Part shown: positions 31,142-38,907 of the stretch, one piece after another
Numbering within the stretch: the first letter of the stretch is position 1
Layout of the letters: each line of letters begins with the position of its first letter
Assembly (NCBI RefSeq): GCF_000717185.1
Contig: NZ_JNYE01000058.1
Coordinates: 1 to 48,209 of the forward strand
From: Kitasatospora phosalacinea
GTDB taxonomy: Bacteria > Actinomycetota > Actinomycetes > Streptomycetales > Streptomycetaceae
Direction: 5' to 3'
DNA: 48,209 nucleotides
The notes under the pieces: generated by a model
What the model saw: only the letters and a program-made list of their open reading frames with translations
Databases searched by the model: none
Told to the model about the DNA's origin: nothing
Position numbers and translations under genes: made by a program

Positions 31142-32110
31142 TCAGGCCGGTTCGGGGGTCGTCCCGGAGAGGGCCCAGGCGAGGCCGGTGGCCGGGTCCT
31201 CCAGGGCGAGGTGGAGGTGGCGGAGGTCGTCGGCGGGTTCGGTCCAGGTGAGGCAGCGCAGGCGGGCGACCAGGGCGTCGGCGGCGGCGCGGTCGGGGGC
31301 GGGGGTGCCGTCGATCGCGGCGAGCAACTGCCAGACGGCGAGGCGGCCCTGGGCGGCTCCGCGGTCGGGGCGGGCGGAGGCGAGGTGGACCAGGGCGGGG
31401 TAGAGGGCGGCGAACGGGAGGTGGCCGCCGGTGACTTCGGGGCCCGCGGCGAGTTGGGCGACGGCGTCGGCGGCGCGGCCGCGCACGCACACCGCGGTGG
31501 TCCAGTCGGAGAGGTCGGCGAGGGTGCGGGTGGCCGCGATCCCGGTCAACCGACCGCCGGGGTTGGGGAGTTCGAGGACGGCGAGGCCTTCGCGGGTGGG
31601 CGGGGCGAGGTGCAGGGCGCGGCGGGCGCCACCGCCGGGCAGGTACTCGCGGACCCGGGTGTCGCGCTCCCAGCCGCCGTCCTCCCAGGGCTGCAGCCGG
31701 TACGGCACGCCGCCCCGGTCGGGTGCGCCGTCGCCGGGGTCCTCGCCGAGCAGGGCGCGGGTGTGGGCGGCGAGGCGGTGGATCGCGGGGGGCAGCGCGA
31801 GGGCGTCGAGGACGGGGCGGGGGTGGCGGGTGGCCAGGACCTCCCAGAGCGGTCCGGCGTCGTGGTCGGCGGCGGTGGCGGGGGCGCCCGGGCCGCCGTC
31901 GGGGTCGAAGAGCCGGGCGGCGAGGACGGCGGGCGCGCCGTACGCGACGAGGTGGCCGAGCGGTCCGGACAGCGGGTCGCCGAGGGCCCTGGCCAGCCGG
32001 AAGCGCTGGAGCAGTTCGTCCCACCGGCCCTGTTCGGCGAGCCGCCGCCCGGACGGGCCCCACCCGTAGCGCAGCGGCCGCGCGGGCCCCGGCCCGTTCT
32101 CCACGATCAT
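31142..32110 (-). CDS. Hypothetical protein of 322 residues
   Basis: The product is soluble and Ala/Arg/Leu-rich, with helical repeats such as WDELLQRFRLARALGDPLSGPLGHLVAYGAPAVLAARLF and AVWQLLAAIDGT. These recall TPR- or HEAT-like packing, but I recognise no family. A beta-containing middle (GGVPYRLQPWEDGGWERDTRVREYLPGGGARRAL, then VLELPNPGGRLTGIAATRTL) looks like a recognition domain. Start is the ATG at 32110. TACATT stands 6 nt upstream on this strand, which suggests a leaderless mRNA. It is monocistronic and bounded by palindromic element B. Confidence 0.7.
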   Translation of the reverse strand: MIVENGPGPARPLRYGWGPSGRRLAEQGRWDELLQRFRLARALGDPLSGPLGHLVAYGAPAVLAARLFDPDGGPGAPATAADHDAGPLWEVLATRHPRPVLDALALPPAIHRLAAHTRALLGEDPGDGAPDRGGVPYRLQPWEDGGWERDTRVREYLPGGGARRALHLAPPTREGLAVLELPNPGGRLTGIAATRTLADLSDWTTAVCVRGRAADAVAQLAAGPEVTGGHLPFAALYPALVHLASARPDRGAAQGRLAVWQLLAAIDGTPAPDRAAADALVARLRCLTWTEPADDLRHLHLALEDPATGLAWALSGTTPEPA

Positions 32111-32168
32111 CCGCTCAATGTACGACCGTACCGGCGCGTTGCCCTGGCACCCCGTCAGTGACGGAGTG

Positions 32169-32903
32169 TCACGGAACGCCCGGCCCGAACGGGCGGCCGG
32201 GCTGCGGCCCCATCAGCCCGTGCCGGTAGGCGGCGGCCACCGCCTGCGAGCGGTCGCGCGCGCCGAGCTTGCCGAGGATCCGCTTGACGTGCGTCTTCAC
32301 GGTGGACTCGGCGAGGTGCAGCAGCGCGGCGATCTCCTCGTTGGGGTGGCCCTCGGCGGCCAGCCGCAGCACCTCGCGCTCGCGGACGGTGAGCGCCGCC
32401 AGCGGGCCCGGGTCGGCCGCGGCGGGCCCCGGAGCGGGGGCGGACCCCGGAGCGGGGGCGGGCCCCGGGGCGGGGGCGGCCAGCAGGTGGCCGAGCAGGT
32501 CGCGGGTGACGGCCGGGTCGAGGACGGCCTCCCCGGCGGCGACGGCGTGCACGGCGTCGATCAGCCGCTCCGGCGAGGCCCGCTTCAGCAGGAACCCGGC
32601 CGCCCCGGCGCGCAGCGCGCCCCACACGTACGCGTCGTGGTGGAAGGTGGTCAGCACCAGCACCCGGCTCGGCGACCCGGCCAGTCGGCGGGTGGCCTCG
32701 ACGCCGTCGCAGCCGGGCATCCGGACGTCCATCAGCACCACGTCGGGCCGCAGTGCGCGGGCCAGTTCGACGGCCCGCAGCCCGTCCCCGGCCTGGCCGA
32801 CCACCTCGATCCGGTCCGCGGTCTCCAGCACCACGGCGAGCCCGGCGCGCAGCAGCGGGTCGTCGTCGGCGATCAGCACCCGGACGGGAGCGGGGGCGCT
32901 CAC
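32169..32903 (-). CDS. Response regulator, NarL/LuxR family
   Basis: The 244-residue product has a receiver domain (RVLIADDDPLLRAGLAVVLE, phospho-Asp in VVLMDVRMPGCDG, Lys in FLLKRASPE) and a C-terminal LuxR helix-turn-helix (LTVREREVLRLAAEGHPNEEIAALLHLAESTVKTHVKRILGKL). The linker between the domains is unusual: about 30 residues built of APAPG repeats. The start is the GTG at 32903, overlapping the kinase stop by 4 nt. The likely binding site is the 18-bp palindrome at 34211. Confidence 0.93.
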   Translation of the reverse strand: MSAPAPVRVLIADDDPLLRAGLAVVLETADRIEVVGQAGDGLRAVELARALRPDVVLMDVRMPGCDGVEATRRLAGSPSRVLVLTTFHHDAYVWGALRAGAAGFLLKRASPERLIDAVHAVAAGEAVLDPAVTRDLLGHLLAAPAPGPAPAPGSAPAPGPAAADPGPLAALTVREREVLRLAAEGHPNEEIAALLHLAESTVKTHVKRILGKLGARDRSQAVAAAYRHGLMGPQPGRPFGPGVP

Positions 32904-34054
32904 CGCTCCTCCCCGGTGGGGAGGACGACCCGGACCAGGAAGCCGCCGTTCGGCCCGAGCCCGTGCTGGGCGGTGCCGTTCAGGCGGGCGGCCCGCTCGG
33001 CGATGCCGGTCAGGCCGCGGCCGGGGCGGTGGCCGGGCGGCGGGCCGGAGCCGTCGTCGGCGACCTCGACCAGGGTGCCGTCGGCCCGCCCGACGATCCG
33101 GACGGTGGCGTGCCCGGCGCCGGAGTGCCGCAGCGCGTTGGTCAGTGCCTCCTGGACGACCCGGTACGCGCAGCGGTCCTGCTCGGGGGGCAGCGGCGGG
33201 GTGTCGCGGTGCAGCGCGACGGCCAGCCCGGCCTGCGCCATCCGCTCGGTCAGCCGCGGGAGTTCGGTGATGCCCGGCTCGGCGTCCGGTGCGCCGTCCG
33301 GGAGTCGGGGTGCGGTGCCGCGCAACAGGCCCAGGACGCGGTCGAGTTCGCCGAGCGCCTCCGTCCCGGTCCGTTCGATCTCCACCAGCAGGTCGCGGCT
33401 GCGCTCCGGGGTGCGGTCGATCAGGCGGCGGGCCGCACCGGCCTGCACCAGCACCAGGTTCAGCGAGTGCCCGACCAGGTCGTGCACCTCGCGGGCGATC
33501 CGGTTGCGCTCCTCCGCGAGCAACTCGGCCCGGGCGCGCCGCCGTTCGGCGGCCTGCTCGGCCAGCCGGTACGCGCCCGCCCAGCCGAACGCCCACACCG
33601 CCAGCCACACCGCCAGCACGCCCACCGGCATCACCACCTCGACGTCCTGCCCGGCGAAGTACCCCACCACCCCGGCCACCACCAGCGGCGGCCCCCACCG
33701 GGCCCGCCCCCGGCCCCCGTACCGGCCCGCCGCGTACGCCCCCAGCAGGTTCGCGTACGGGGAGATCGGACTCGGCGCGACGGCCTGCGCCTCGACCGTC
33801 AGCGCCAGCGTCGCCAGCAGGTACGCCGCCAGCGGGGCCCGGCGGCGGGCCGCCGCCGCGGCGGTGAGCAGCACGGTCAGGGCCAGCGCGAGCGGCATCC
33901 GGCCGCCGATCCGGGCCGCCGCCCCGAAGCGCTCGACCAGCATCGCGGCGCACAGCACCGCGGCGGGCGCGGCGTCCGCGAGCGGGGCGGGGACGAGGCC
34001 CGACACCCGGGCGAGGGTGGGGAGTCGGAGTCTGCTGGCGGCGGTGGGCGGCAT
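32900..34054 (-). CDS. Sensor histidine kinase, NarX-like (HisKA_3)
   Basis: The 384-residue product has an N-terminal block of about five short transmembrane helices (for example VLTVVLLTAAAA-like, GVLAVWLAVWAFGWAGAYRL), with no large sensor domain. The HisKA_3 helix carries EERNRIAREVHDLVGHSLNLVLVQAGAA (phospho-His in EVHD). The ATPase domain has VQEALTNALRHSG and GRGLTGIAERAARL. Such kinases often sense membrane state or a small ligand within the bilayer. Start is the ATG at 34054; upstream in-frame Met codons (34333) lie in another promoter region. Forms an operon with the NarL-type regulator and is divergent from the DUF2306 gene. Confidence 0.92.
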   Translation of the reverse strand: MPPTAASRLRLPTLARVSGLVPAPLADAAPAAVLCAAMLVERFGAAARIGGRMPLALALTVLLTAAAAARRRAPLAAYLLATLALTVEAQAVAPSPISPYANLLGAYAAGRYGGRGRARWGPPLVVAGVVGYFAGQDVEVVMPVGVLAVWLAVWAFGWAGAYRLAEQAAERRRARAELLAEERNRIAREVHDLVGHSLNLVLVQAGAARRLIDRTPERSRDLLVEIERTGTEALGELDRVLGLLRGTAPRLPDGAPDAEPGITELPRLTERMAQAGLAVALHRDTPPLPPEQDRCAYRVVQEALTNALRHSGAGHATVRIVGRADGTLVEVADDGSGPPPGHRPGRGLTGIAERAARLNGTAQHGLGPNGGFLVRVVLPTGEER

Positions 34055-34210
34055 CGTGCGGCGTCCTCGGTGCTGGCGGGGGGCGGGGGCTGATCGCGGG
34101 GGGCTGATCGCGGGAACGGGGGCGTCCGGCCCCGGTGGCCGGGGAGAACCTACCCGACCGCGCCGACCCCCGGCCCCGGCGTCCGCGAACCTCCGGGGCC
34201 CGTCCGGGTC

Positions 34211-34228
34211 GTACCCCAGCTGGGGTAC
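34211..34228. promoter_or_regulatory. 18-bp perfect palindrome between the two-component system and DUF2306 gene
   Basis: GTACCCCAGCTGGGGTAC is a perfect 18-bp palindrome. It lies 157 bp upstream of the kinase start and 60 bp upstream of the DUF2306 start (about 47 bp before that gene's TAGCGT box). This is a typical place for an activator, and the NarL-type regulator is the nearest candidate. Confidence 0.6.
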
Positions 34229-34287
34229 GGGCGAGGACCCCGCCGGGGGGACGCCGCAGGTCAACGCCCCTCCGTAGCGTCCCGGCC

Positions 34288-34959
34288 ATGACACCGCACC
34301 GTCCCGCCGCGACCGAACTCCCCACCGCCGCACCGAAGTCCGGCGCCCTGCAACGGGCCGGGCGGATCGCCGTCGCCACCCTCGCGCTGCTCGTCGCCGC
34401 CGTCTCCGCCCGCTACTTCACCCTCGACCCCGACACCTTCCTCGCGGACCAGCGCACCGTCTACCTCGCCCACCTCGCCCCGCTCCTGCTGCACGTCGGC
34501 GGCGGCGTGCTCGCCCTCTCCCTCGGCCCGCTCCAGTTCCTCCCCGGCCTGCGCGCCCGCCGCCCCGCCCTGCACCGCTGGACCGGCCGCGCCTACGTGC
34601 TGGCCGCCGCCGCGCTGGGCGTCGGCGGCCTGCTCATCGCCCCGCACGGCCTCTACCCGCCGTTCTCGCCGCTCGGCTTCGCCCTCCTCGACGTCCTCAC
34701 CCTCACCACCACCGCCCTCGGCGTCCAGCACGCCCGCCGCGGCCGCCTCGCCGCCCACCGCCGGTGGATGCTCCGCTCCTACGCCCTGATGTTCACCGCC
34801 GTGACCTTCCGCCTCTGGCTGTTCCTCCTCACCCCCGCCGGCCTGCCCGCCTCCGTCGTCTACACCTCCGGCGCCTGGGCGTCCTGGATCGTCAACCTGG
34901 CCGTCGCGGAACGGCTGCTGCGCAGGGCCCCGGCGCGGGGCCCGCTCAGGAGAGGCTGA
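34288..34959 (+). CDS. DUF2306 membrane protein
   Basis: The 223-residue product has about six transmembrane segments, and motifs typical of DUF2306 proteins: LHVGGGVLALSLGPLQFLPGLRARRPALHRWTGRAYVLAAA early and AHRRWMLRSYALMFTAVTFRLWL later. The conserved His residues (HRWTGR, HRRWM) suggest a membrane redox or haem-like site, but this is not established. ATG 34288 is preceded by TAGCGT (34275-34280) and 7 nt, so the mRNA is probably leaderless. Divergent from the NarL-type system with a palindrome between; likely its target. It overlaps the convergent hydrolase-like gene by 14 bp. Confidence 0.87.
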   Translation: MTPHRPAATELPTAAPKSGALQRAGRIAVATLALLVAAVSARYFTLDPDTFLADQRTVYLAHLAPLLLHVGGGVLALSLGPLQFLPGLRARRPALHRWTGRAYVLAAAALGVGGLLIAPHGLYPPFSPLGFALLDVLTLTTTALGVQHARRGRLAAHRRWMLRSYALMFTAVTFRLWLFLLTPAGLPASVVYTSGAWASWIVNLAVAERLLRRAPARGPLRRG

Positions 34960-35788
34960 GCATCGCCCCGGCGACCTCGCCGACCGCCGCCGCGGGCAGC
35001 GCCGTCGACGCCTCCGGCAGGACGAGCAGCCGGGCGCCCGGGATCTCCCGGGCGAGCGCCTCGCCGTTGCCGACGGGGAAGAACGGGTCGCGGGCGCCGT
35101 GCACGACCAGCGCGGGGACGGCCACCTCGGGCAGGCGCCCGCGCCAGCGGGGCGTGCAGTCGAGCCGGGAGAACACCAGGCCGATCTGGTTGGCCAGGTG
35201 GACGGGGGCCGCGGTGCCGGGCGTGCGGTCCCAGATCCGGGCGGCGGTGGCACGGGCGGCGGCCGGGTCGTTGCCGAGGACCTCCGCCCCGGCGGCGGCG
35301 AACCCGGCGACCGCCGCGCGGTCCGCCCAGTCGGGCACCGGACGCGCGAACAGCCGCCGCATCGTCGCCGGGTCGTGCTCCGGCAGGTCCGCGTCGACCG
35401 GGCCGGGGGCGACCGGACGGGTGCCGACCAGGGTGAGCGCCGAGAACGCGCCCGGGTGGTCGAGCACCGCGACCTGCGCGACCATCCCGCCGACCCCGAT
35501 CCCCGCGAGGTGCGCGGGGCCCCCGCCGAGCGCGTCGACGAGGGCCGCCGCGTCCGCGGCGAGGCTCCGCAGGGTGTACGCGGGCGCCTGCGGGTCGACC
35601 GTCTCCGACTCCCCGCTGTCGCGCAGGTCGTAGCGCACCACGCGGCGCCCCCCGGCGGCGAGGCGCTCGCACAGCCCGTCGGGCCAGGAGAGCATCGTCG
35701 TCCCGCCCGCGAGCAGGACCAGCGGGGCGCGCTCGTCGCCGAAGGACTCGATGCCCAGGGTGGTTCCGTTGACCTTGATCCGTGTCAT
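34946..35788 (-). CDS. Alpha/beta hydrolase-fold protein lacking the catalytic Ser and His
   Basis: The 280-residue alpha/beta hydrolase fold has LVLLAGGTTMLSWPDGL, YDLRDSGESE and the acid-bearing HGARDPFFPV (Asp234), all typical of the RdmC/aclacinomycin methylesterase-like group. But the nucleophile elbow reads GIGVGG (96-101), with Gly98 where Ser is required. The usual GxGHALP segment near residue 262 reads EASTALP, with Thr262 in place of His. Two of three triad residues are therefore missing, while the rest of the fold is intact with normal codon use. It may be a non-enzymatic binding protein. Start is the ATG at 35788. Confidence 0.85.
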   Translation of the reverse strand: MTRIKVNGTTLGIESFGDERAPLVLLAGGTTMLSWPDGLCERLAAGGRRVVRYDLRDSGESETVDPQAPAYTLRSLAADAAALVDALGGGPAHLAGIGVGGMVAQVAVLDHPGAFSALTLVGTRPVAPGPVDADLPEHDPATMRRLFARPVPDWADRAAVAGFAAAGAEVLGNDPAAARATAARIWDRTPGTAAPVHLANQIGLVFSRLDCTPRWRGRLPEVAVPALVVHGARDPFFPVGNGEALAREIPGARLLVLPEASTALPAAAVGEVAGAMLSLS

Positions 35789-35842
35789 ACCGGGTTGGAC
35801 GACTCCCGCGGCCGGAACTCATCGACGGGCGGGCAGTGCAGT

Positions 35843-35996
35843 CCAGGGGCTCGGGGAACGGCGGGTCCGAGCTGCTCACGGCCGGAGCCCGCCGGAGGTC
35901 CGGGCTGCTGCGCGCCTGGACGGAACCCGAAGCCGATGGCACGCCACGGCTGTGCACCGTCAGCAGCCCCGGGCCCGCCGTTCCCCGGGCCGCTGG
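35843..35996. repeat. Long intergenic palindromic element, copy C (GGGGAACGGCG type)
   Basis: CCAGGGGCTCGGGGAACGGC (from 35843) pairs with GCCGTTCCCCGGGCCGCTGG (to 35996). The arms extend to about 27 nt with few mismatches. Its right arm runs into the last 12 codons of the MFS gene ending at 35960. The core is shared with copy B. It probably ends transcription of the MFS gene. Confidence 0.75.
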
Positions 35997-37168
35997 AGGG
36001 GCCTTCGGCCGGCGAGCGCCGCGAGGGGCGGGGTGGCGGCGAGGAGGAGGCAGACGGGGAGGGGGAGGTGGGCGAGGAGGGTGCCGGTGAGGGCGGTGGC
36101 GGTGGAACTGCCCGCGTTGAAGGAGGTGTTGACCCAGGCTCCGGCGCGGGTGCGTTCGGCGGGGGCGGCGAGTTCGTCGGTGAGGAGGTAGGCGGTGGTG
36201 AGGGTGGGGGCGACGGTGAGGCCGGTGAGGGCGGCGACCGCGGCCAGCGCCGGGAGGGTGGGGGCGAGGGCGGCCAGGGCGAGGGCGGCGGCGAGGGCGG
36301 CGGTCAGGACGGTGAGGCGGGTGGCGGCGGGGGCCCGCCAGTCGGTGGCGCCGAGGACGAGCCCGCCGGTCGCGCTGCCCGCGGCGAGTGCGGCCTCGAC
36401 CCAGGCGACGTCCGCGGGCCGGCCGTGCCGGGCGGCGAAGACGGCCGCGAGCAGCGAGAACGCGGCGAGGCCCGCGCCCGCGCCCGCGGCGGCGGAGAGG
36501 GGTTGGCGGGCCCGGCCGAGCAGGTGGCGGGTGCCGGAGCGGGGCGGGGCGGCGCCGTCGGCGGCCGGGGCGGCGGCGGGGACGGGGGTGGCGACGGCCG
36601 CTAGGGCCAGGGTGCCGGTGAGGGCGAGGGCCGCGCTGAGCAGGATGCCGAGGGCGGGGCGGCCGGTGGCGGCGAGCAGGCCCGCCAGCAGCGGGCCGGT
36701 GACGTAGAGGAGTTCCTCGGCGACGGTGTCCAGGCTGTAGGCGCGGCGGCGCAGTTCGGGGTCGGTGGCGAGGATGCTCCACTGGGCGCGGGTGACCGGT
36801 CCCAGCGGCGGGGCGAGGGCGCCCGCGGCGGTGGCGAGCAGCAGCAGCGGCCCGTACGGCGTGCCGGGGTGCCAGGTGGCGGCGGTCAGGGCGAGCAGGG
36901 CGGCCGCGTAGCCGACGGCCATGGGGGGCAGGGTCCGGCGCGGGCCGTGCCGGTCGACCAGTCCGGCGCGGGCCGGGAAGAGCAGGACGCTGACCGCGGA
37001 GAAGACGGCCGTCAGCCAGCCCGCCCGGGCGTACGAGCCGGTGGTGTCGGCGACGGCGAGCAGCAGGGAGAGCGGGAGGGTGCCGTAGGAGAGGCGGCCG
37101 AGCAGGGCGGCGGGGACCAGCCGGGCGGCACCGGGGGTGCGCAGCACGGCAAGGTAGGACGTGGACAT
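35960..37168 (-). CDS. MFS transporter
   Basis: The 402-residue product has about twelve hydrophobic segments in two halves. The motif-A-like loop between helices 2 and 3 reads LVDRHGPRRTLPP. The second half begins near SAAAGAGAGLAAFSLLAAVF. It is a plasma-membrane facilitator, likely drug/metabolite export type; no substrate clue. The last residues (PLQRPGERRARGC) are encoded inside palindromic element C and are probably not part of the conserved fold. Start is the ATG at 37168; no strong ribosome binding site is visible. Confidence 0.9.
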   Translation of the reverse strand: MSTSYLAVLRTPGAARLVPAALLGRLSYGTLPLSLLLAVADTTGSYARAGWLTAVFSAVSVLLFPARAGLVDRHGPRRTLPPMAVGYAAALLALTAATWHPGTPYGPLLLLATAAGALAPPLGPVTRAQWSILATDPELRRRAYSLDTVAEELLYVTGPLLAGLLAATGRPALGILLSAALALTGTLALAAVATPVPAAAPAADGAAPPRSGTRHLLGRARQPLSAAAGAGAGLAAFSLLAAVFAARHGRPADVAWVEAALAAGSATGGLVLGATDWRAPAATRLTVLTAALAAALALAALAPTLPALAAVAALTGLTVAPTLTTAYLLTDELAAPAERTRAGAWVNTSFNAGSSTATALTGTLLAHLPLPVCLLLAATPPLAALAGRRPLQRPGERRARGC

Positions 37169-37360
37169 GACGGAAGGGGGTTCCTCAACGGGGACGGCGC
37201 GCGCTGCGCCGGTGGACGGGGACGCCGGAGCGACCGCGGCGCCGGGTGTGGCGGGCGGTCGCGGTGCGGGGTCCTAGTCGCGGGTGGGGAACACGTCCGC
37301 CATGGTAAGGGCTGCCGTACGGGCCGGGCACCCGGATTCCCTCCCCGCCGGGACGGGGCT

Positions 37361-37396
37361 CCGTGCGGCCCCCGCACCGGGGCGGGGGCCGCACGG
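37361..37396 (-). terminator. 15-bp GC hairpin after conservon 2
   Basis: CCGTGCGGCCCCCGC (37361-37375) and GCGGGGGCCGCACGG (37382-37396) are exact complements around a 6-nt loop. It lies 72 bp past the cvnD2 stop, so it should terminate conservon 2. The rest of 37169-37467 (299 bp) holds the MFS promoter region and the tandem repeat noted below. Confidence 0.8.
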
Positions 37397-37423
37397 GCGG
37401 GGGCCGCACGGACGGGGAACCGC

Positions 37424-37480
37424 CGGGCCTCGGCTGCGGGTCCGGGCCTCGGCTGCGGGTCCGGGCCTCAGCTGCGGGCC
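37424..37480. repeat. Tandem 19-bp repeat, three copies, entering the end of cvnD2
   Basis: CGGGCCTCGGCTGCGGGTC is present at 37424 and 37443, and a third copy with two changes is at 37462-37480. The third copy contains the TCA (minus-strand TGA stop) of cvnD2 at 37468-37470, created by a G-to-A difference against the other units. The last residues of cvnD2 (AQARS) are thus repeat-derived. Confidence 0.85.
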
Positions 37481-38061
37481 TGGGCCAGCACCCGGGCCGC
37501 GTGCACCTTGCCGGCGTGTTCGACCAGGCTGATCAGGACGTCCTTGCCGGAGGCGCGTTCGCGGGCGTCGCAGAGCACCACGGGGGTCGCCTGGTCCAGG
37601 TCCAACGCCCGTGAGACGTCCGCGGGCCGGAAGGAGCGGCTGCCCTCGAAGCGGTTGACGGCGACCACGAACGGGATGCCGCGGTGCTCGAAGAAGTCGA
37701 CGGCGGGGAAGCAGTCGGTGAGGCGGCGGGTGTCGGCGAGGACGACGGCGCCGAGCGCGCCCTGGGCGAGTTCGTCCCAGAGGAACCAGAAGCGGTCCTG
37801 GCCGGGGGTGCCGAACAGGTAGACGGACAGGCCCTCGCGGATGGTGATCCGGCCGAAGTCCATGGCGACGGTGGTGGTGGTCTTGCGCTCGACGCCGCCG
37901 AGGTCGTCGACCTGGGCCCCGGCGGCGGTCAACTGCTCCTCGGTGCGCAGGGGTTTGATCTCGCTGACGGCCCCGACCAGGGTGGTCTTGCCGACGCCGA
38001 AGCCCCCGGCGACCAGGATCTTCAGGGCGAGGTCGGTGCTGTCAGAGGGCGCGAAGCCCAT
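37468..38061 (-). CDS. cvnD: Conservon GTP-binding protein CvnD (conservon 2)
   Basis: The 197-residue Ras-like GTPase has its P-loop at VAGGFGVGKTTLVGAV. TTVAMDFGRI precedes the switch II segment LFGTPGQDRFWFLWDEL, and VAVNRFEGS stands in the base-recognition loop. It is close to the conservon 1 copy over its whole length. The C terminus ends within a tandem repeat. The start is the ATG at 38061, which overlaps cvnC by 20 nt, showing tight coupling. Predicted nucleotide switch for the complex. Confidence 0.93.
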   Translation of the reverse strand: MGFAPSDSTDLALKILVAGGFGVGKTTLVGAVSEIKPLRTEEQLTAAGAQVDDLGGVERKTTTTVAMDFGRITIREGLSVYLFGTPGQDRFWFLWDELAQGALGAVVLADTRRLTDCFPAVDFFEHRGIPFVVAVNRFEGSRSFRPADVSRALDLDQATPVVLCDARERASGKDVLISLVEHAGKVHAARVLAQARS

Positions 38062-38467
38062 GGATGACCTCCTGGAGGATGTGTTCGTGCGGGAGGAGGG
38101 CGGGCGGGACGGGACGGCTGACCCGGATGTGCTCGCCGTCGAGCAGGTCGCCGAGCAGGACCCGGACCACGCCGAGCGGCAGGTCGAGGTCGGCGGCGAT
38201 CTCGGCGACGGACAGGGCGTTGCCCCGGCAGATCTCCAGGATGGCGACCTGCTCGGGGCCGACCGGCAGCACGGTCGGGTCGGGGATGTCGGTGACGACC
38301 AGCGCGATCAGGTCGAAGGGCTGGCCGGGGCGGGTGCGGCCCTTGGTGAGGGCGTAGGGGCGGACCATCGGCCCGGCGTCCTCGTCGTACCACTGGACGG
38401 GGCGGTCGGGCGGCGGCGGGTAGCCGAACGGGGTGCCGGGCAGGTACTCCCGGGGCGGGTAGGCCAT
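38042..38467 (-). CDS. cvnC: DUF742 protein CvnC (conservon 2)
   Basis: The 141-residue product starts with a Pro/Tyr-rich segment (MAYPPREYLPGTPFGYPPPPDRP), then the hallmark MVRPYALTKGRT and the winged-helix-like region VGPEQVAILEICRGN, SVAEIAADLDLPLGVVRVLLGDLLDGEHIRV. The end is HILQEVIHGLRAL. Start is the ATG at 38467; a GTG directly before it is possible. It lies 38 bp after cvnB and overlaps cvnD by 20 nt. Confidence 0.92.
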   Translation of the reverse strand: MAYPPREYLPGTPFGYPPPPDRPVQWYDEDAGPMVRPYALTKGRTRPGQPFDLIALVVTDIPDPTVLPVGPEQVAILEICRGNALSVAEIAADLDLPLGVVRVLLGDLLDGEHIRVSRPVPPALLPHEHILQEVIHGLRAL

Positions 38468-38505
38468 CACGAACTCCCCTTCCTCTCCTGGGTCCTCGGT
38501 CCGTT

Positions 38506-38907
38506 CTAGTAGCCGCGCGGGGCGGCGTGCAGGTGTTCGCCGACCCGGCGGACCAGGCGGGCCATCTCGTAGGCGACCAGACCGAGGTCGGCGTCGGGTT
38601 CGGCGAAGACGGCCAGGCAGGAGCCCTGTCCGGCGGCCGCCACGAACAGGTAGCCGCGCTCCAACTCGACCATGGTCTGCCGCACTTCGCCGCCGTCGAA
38701 GTGGCGTCCGGCGCCCTTGGCGAGGCTGTGGAAGCCGGAGGCCACGGCGGCCAGGTGTTCGGCGTCCTCGCGGCCGAGGCCGGTGGAGTTGCCCATCGGG
38801 AGGCCGTCGGCGGAGAGCATGACGGTGAACCTGACCCGGGCGGTCCGGGTGACCAACTCGTCGAGGAGCCAGTTGAGTTCGCCGCTCTGGCGGGTGGTTC
38901 CGATCAT
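38506..38907 (-). CDS. cvnB: Roadblock/LC7 protein CvnB (conservon 2)
   Basis: The 133-residue Roadblock/LC7 protein shows LNWLLDELVTRTARVRFTVMLSADGLPMGNS at the N terminus and EHLAAVASGFHSLAKGAGRHF and MVELERGYLFVAAAGQGSCLAVFA in the middle. It is the expected dimeric adaptor between CvnA and the GTPase. The start is the ATG at 38907, overlapping the cvnA stop by 4 nt (ATGA). Confidence 0.92.
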   Translation of the reverse strand: MIGTTRQSGELNWLLDELVTRTARVRFTVMLSADGLPMGNSTGLGREDAEHLAAVASGFHSLAKGAGRHFDGGEVRQTMVELERGYLFVAAAGQGSCLAVFAEPDADLGLVAYEMARLVRRVGEHLHAAPRGY

